A stretch of 7,444 nucleotides of DNA, taken from NCBI GenBank assembly GCA_934667795.1, contig CAKUMP010000114.1, positions 1 to 7,444 of the forward strand, in the 5' to 3' direction. A program made the position numbers and the translations under genes. Positions 6,151 to 7,444 of the stretch are shown here, in pieces. Within the stretch, counting starts at the first letter, position 1, and every line of letters begins with the position of its first letter. The DNA is from an uncultured Chthoniobacterales bacterium (lineage in GTDB: Bacteria > Verrucomicrobiota > Verrucomicrobiia > Chthoniobacterales > CAKUMP01). Below the pieces are notes generated by a model that was not told where the DNA came from, did not search any database, and saw nothing but the letters and a program-made list of their open reading frames with translations.

Positions 6151-7444
6151 TTAGTTTTTGCGACGCTTGCGTGTAAAAAGAATCGCCACGCCGGACAGTA
6201 ACAATAAAGATGCACCTGGTTCCGGAATCCCTTGAGCAACATTTACATAAATCTCATTCGAACCATAAACCAGTTCCAAGTCATAAACAAAACTGTTGTA
6301 GGTCAACTGAAAACTGTTTGGATTAAATGCTCCCCCATTCAGTGTGGCAAACTCACCCGTGTAGCTCCCGCTTATGAGTGTGAATTGCGTGCCCGCCACA
6401 GCATCTGTACCCAAACTTAAGCTCAAATCCGAATTTGCACCAATCGCAAGACTAGTCAACGTAAGGTTAATCTCATTTTCATCTTCCAATGAAAATTGCA
6501 TACCTCCTGTATTCTGCAAGGTAACCGCACTGTTGATGATACCGCCCTGTCCTCCGAGCGTCGCACCATTCGCAACCGTCACCGATGCCGTATTGGTCAA
6601 CGCGCCATTGACAATTAATTTTCCCGCGGTGACAGTCGTTGCTCCCGTGTGAGAACTGCTTCCGCCCAATGTAAGTGAACCACTCCCTTGTTTATCGAAA
6701 ACAAGCGTCGCATTTCCATCCTTGAAACTTCCGTCCCATGAGTCATTACCGGTGGTGTTAACTCTAAAAATAGAAGCTGCCGTTCCAGTGTTTCCGATAA
6801 TTTCACCACCTGTACCATTCAATGAGGATACAGTCACTGTTTTGCTTGAATTACTTCTTTGAATTTCTAATGCACCCCCATTGATCGTTAACGCACCACT
6901 ACTGGAGATGTTACCGCCTCCACTTCCAAGTTCCAGAGTTCCTGACTCAATAATCGTTCCCCCGGTATAAGTGTTTGCTGTTGTCAGTGTTTGTTTGCCA
7001 CCTGCCCCCATATTGATGATCAAGCCACCAAGCCCACTAATGGCCCCTCCTTTTGATGCCGCTCCAATTCCATTGATTTCCAGAAAAACGGCTTGCCCAT
7101 TTGTGTCTGTCAGCGTCACTGCCGCCGATCCCCCAAATGTCCCAGCATAAAATGTCCCAATCCCTGCGGCGAATTCCAAATCCGTTCCAGTGACAGTGAA
7201 AAGTCCTGTCCCTGTCGCCTTGGCATGCCCAAGACGTAAATGCCCACCGGCAGCCAAAACCGTTCCGCCACTATGGGTATTCTCTCCATTCAGACTCAGC
7301 CAGTGCGCTGCATTTGTTGTCACTGCACCAGTTCCGCTCAATTTACCATTAATCGTTAAATCGCCTGCATTAGGATATAGAGCAATCGAAGCACTTAATA
7401 TTTCAATATCCAGATCCACCGTTTGCTCTACAGTACTCTCATTT
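6151..7444 (-). CDS. Autotransporter-type beta-strand repeat protein with PEP-CTERM sorting signal (5' end missing)
   Basis: The frame is open from the right edge to TAA at 6153-6151, giving 430 visible residues; the start and signal peptide lie outside. A GTG at 7419-7417 exists, but eight sense codons continue upstream to the edge, so it is not needed as a start. The visible protein is low in charge, rich in G, T, S, N and A, with alternating beta strands typical of a right-handed beta-helix. Three units fit the autotransporter-associated beta-strand repeat (for example ANTYTGGTIIESGTLELG). A globular-looking beta segment follows (GTQFTLISGSYTGEF). The C-terminus is PEPG, a hydrophobic helix (ASLLLLSGVAILF) and a basic tail (TRKRRKN): a PEP-CTERM signal processed by an exosortase. 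No outer-membrane beta-barrel is present, so despite the repeats it is not a classical autotransporter. Likely envelope or surface structural protein; ligand and role unknown. It is the first visible gene of the putative operon. Confidence 0.9.
   Translation of the reverse strand, partial: NESTVEQTVDLDIEILSASIALYPNAGDLTINGKLSGTGAVTTNAAHWLSLNGENTHSGGTVLAAGGHLRLGHAKATGTGLFTVTGTDLEFAAGIGTFYAGTFGGSAAVTLTDTNGQAVFLEINGIGAASKGGAISGLGGLIINMGAGGKQTLTTANTYTGGTIIESGTLELGSGGGNISSSGALTINGGALEIQRSNSSKTVTVSSLNGTGGEIIGNTGTAASIFRVNTTGNDSWDGSFKDGNATLVFDKQGSGSLTLGGSSSHTGATTVTAGKLIVNGALTNTASVTVANGATLGGQGGIINSAVTLQNTGGMQFSLEDENEINLTLTSLAIGANSDLSLSLGTDAVAGTQFTLISGSYTGEFATLNGGAFNPNSFQLTYNSFVYDLELVYGSNEIYVNVAQGIPEPGASLLLLSGVAILFTRKRRKN
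6154..6225 (-). other. PEP-CTERM sorting signal
   Basis: The last 24 residues consist of the PEP motif, a hydrophobic segment of about 13 residues and a cluster of basic residues (RKRRKN). By family knowledge an exosortase recognises PEP and removes or exchanges the tail. The exosortase gene is not in the window. Confidence 0.9.
6604..6687 (-). repeat. Autotransporter-associated beta-strand repeat, unit 3
   Basis: Encodes GSGSLTLGGSSSHTGATTVT and then AGKLIVNG. The core NTYTGGT is degenerated to SSHTGAT, but the flanking G-x-L-x-L and AGKLIVNG parts fit the repeat. Confidence 0.55.
6925..6993 (-). repeat. Autotransporter-associated beta-strand repeat, unit 2
   Basis: Encodes TLTTANTYTGGTIIESGTLE and then LG, the closest match in the window to the family consensus (NTYTGGT followed by SGTLELG). 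Confidence 0.8.
7231..7302 (-). repeat. Autotransporter-associated beta-strand repeat, unit 1
   Basis: Encodes WLSLNGENTHSGGTVLAAGG and then HLRL. It follows the family pattern L-x-L-x-G-x-N-[TS]-[YH]-[TS]-G-G-T followed by a G-x-L-x-[LV] strand. Confidence 0.65.

Noticed and set aside
7417..7419. GTG as the start of the PEP-CTERM gene
   Set aside because: The frame continues upstream to the window edge with eight more sense codons, no signal peptide follows the GTG, and repeat-like beta sequence begins at once; the real start is outside the window.

Overview
The window carries four genes in tandem on the minus strand and nothing convincing on the plus strand. From upstream (right edge) to downstream (left edge) they are: the 3' part of a beta-helical surface protein with autotransporter-associated beta-strand repeats and a PEP-CTERM tail (6151-7444, open at the right edge); a complete type II secretion-like pseudopilin (5400-6122); a complete 1122-residue secreted multidomain protein whose core looks like a clan GH-A (TIM-barrel) glycoside hydrolase (2018-5386); and a secreted DUF4838-family protein with a GH67-like N-terminal domain (1-2012, cut by the left edge). 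The gaps are 28, 13 and 5 bases, with no visible terminator between genes, so they look like one transcription unit. No promoter is visible; if the operon has one at its head, it lies beyond the right edge.

The gene types suggest a member of the Planctomycetes-Verrucomicrobia-Chlamydiae group, most likely a Verrucomicrobia, Kiritimatiellota or Lentisphaerae bacterium. Genomes of that group commonly combine PEP-CTERM proteins with beta-strand repeats, many DUF1559-like pseudopilins, and unusual secreted carbohydrate-active enzymes such as DUF4838 proteins. This is inferred from gene content; there is no rRNA or other phylogenetic marker here.

Working model (inference): the locus is a polysaccharide-use or glycoprotein-processing module. 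Two exported carbohydrate-active proteins act outside the cytoplasm, the repeat protein is anchored in or sorted to the envelope by exosortase, and the pseudopilin takes part in a secretion machine or pilus-like fibre. No sugar transporter, SusC/D pair, regulator, sulfatase or exosortase lies in the window, so substrate and partners cannot be fixed. The strongest candidate for something undescribed is the 1122-residue protein: it has a plausible barrel with two well-placed glutamates but I cannot assign it to a named GH family. No RNA genes, mobile elements, CRISPR arrays or long non-coding stretches were found; the longest intergenic gap is 28 bases.
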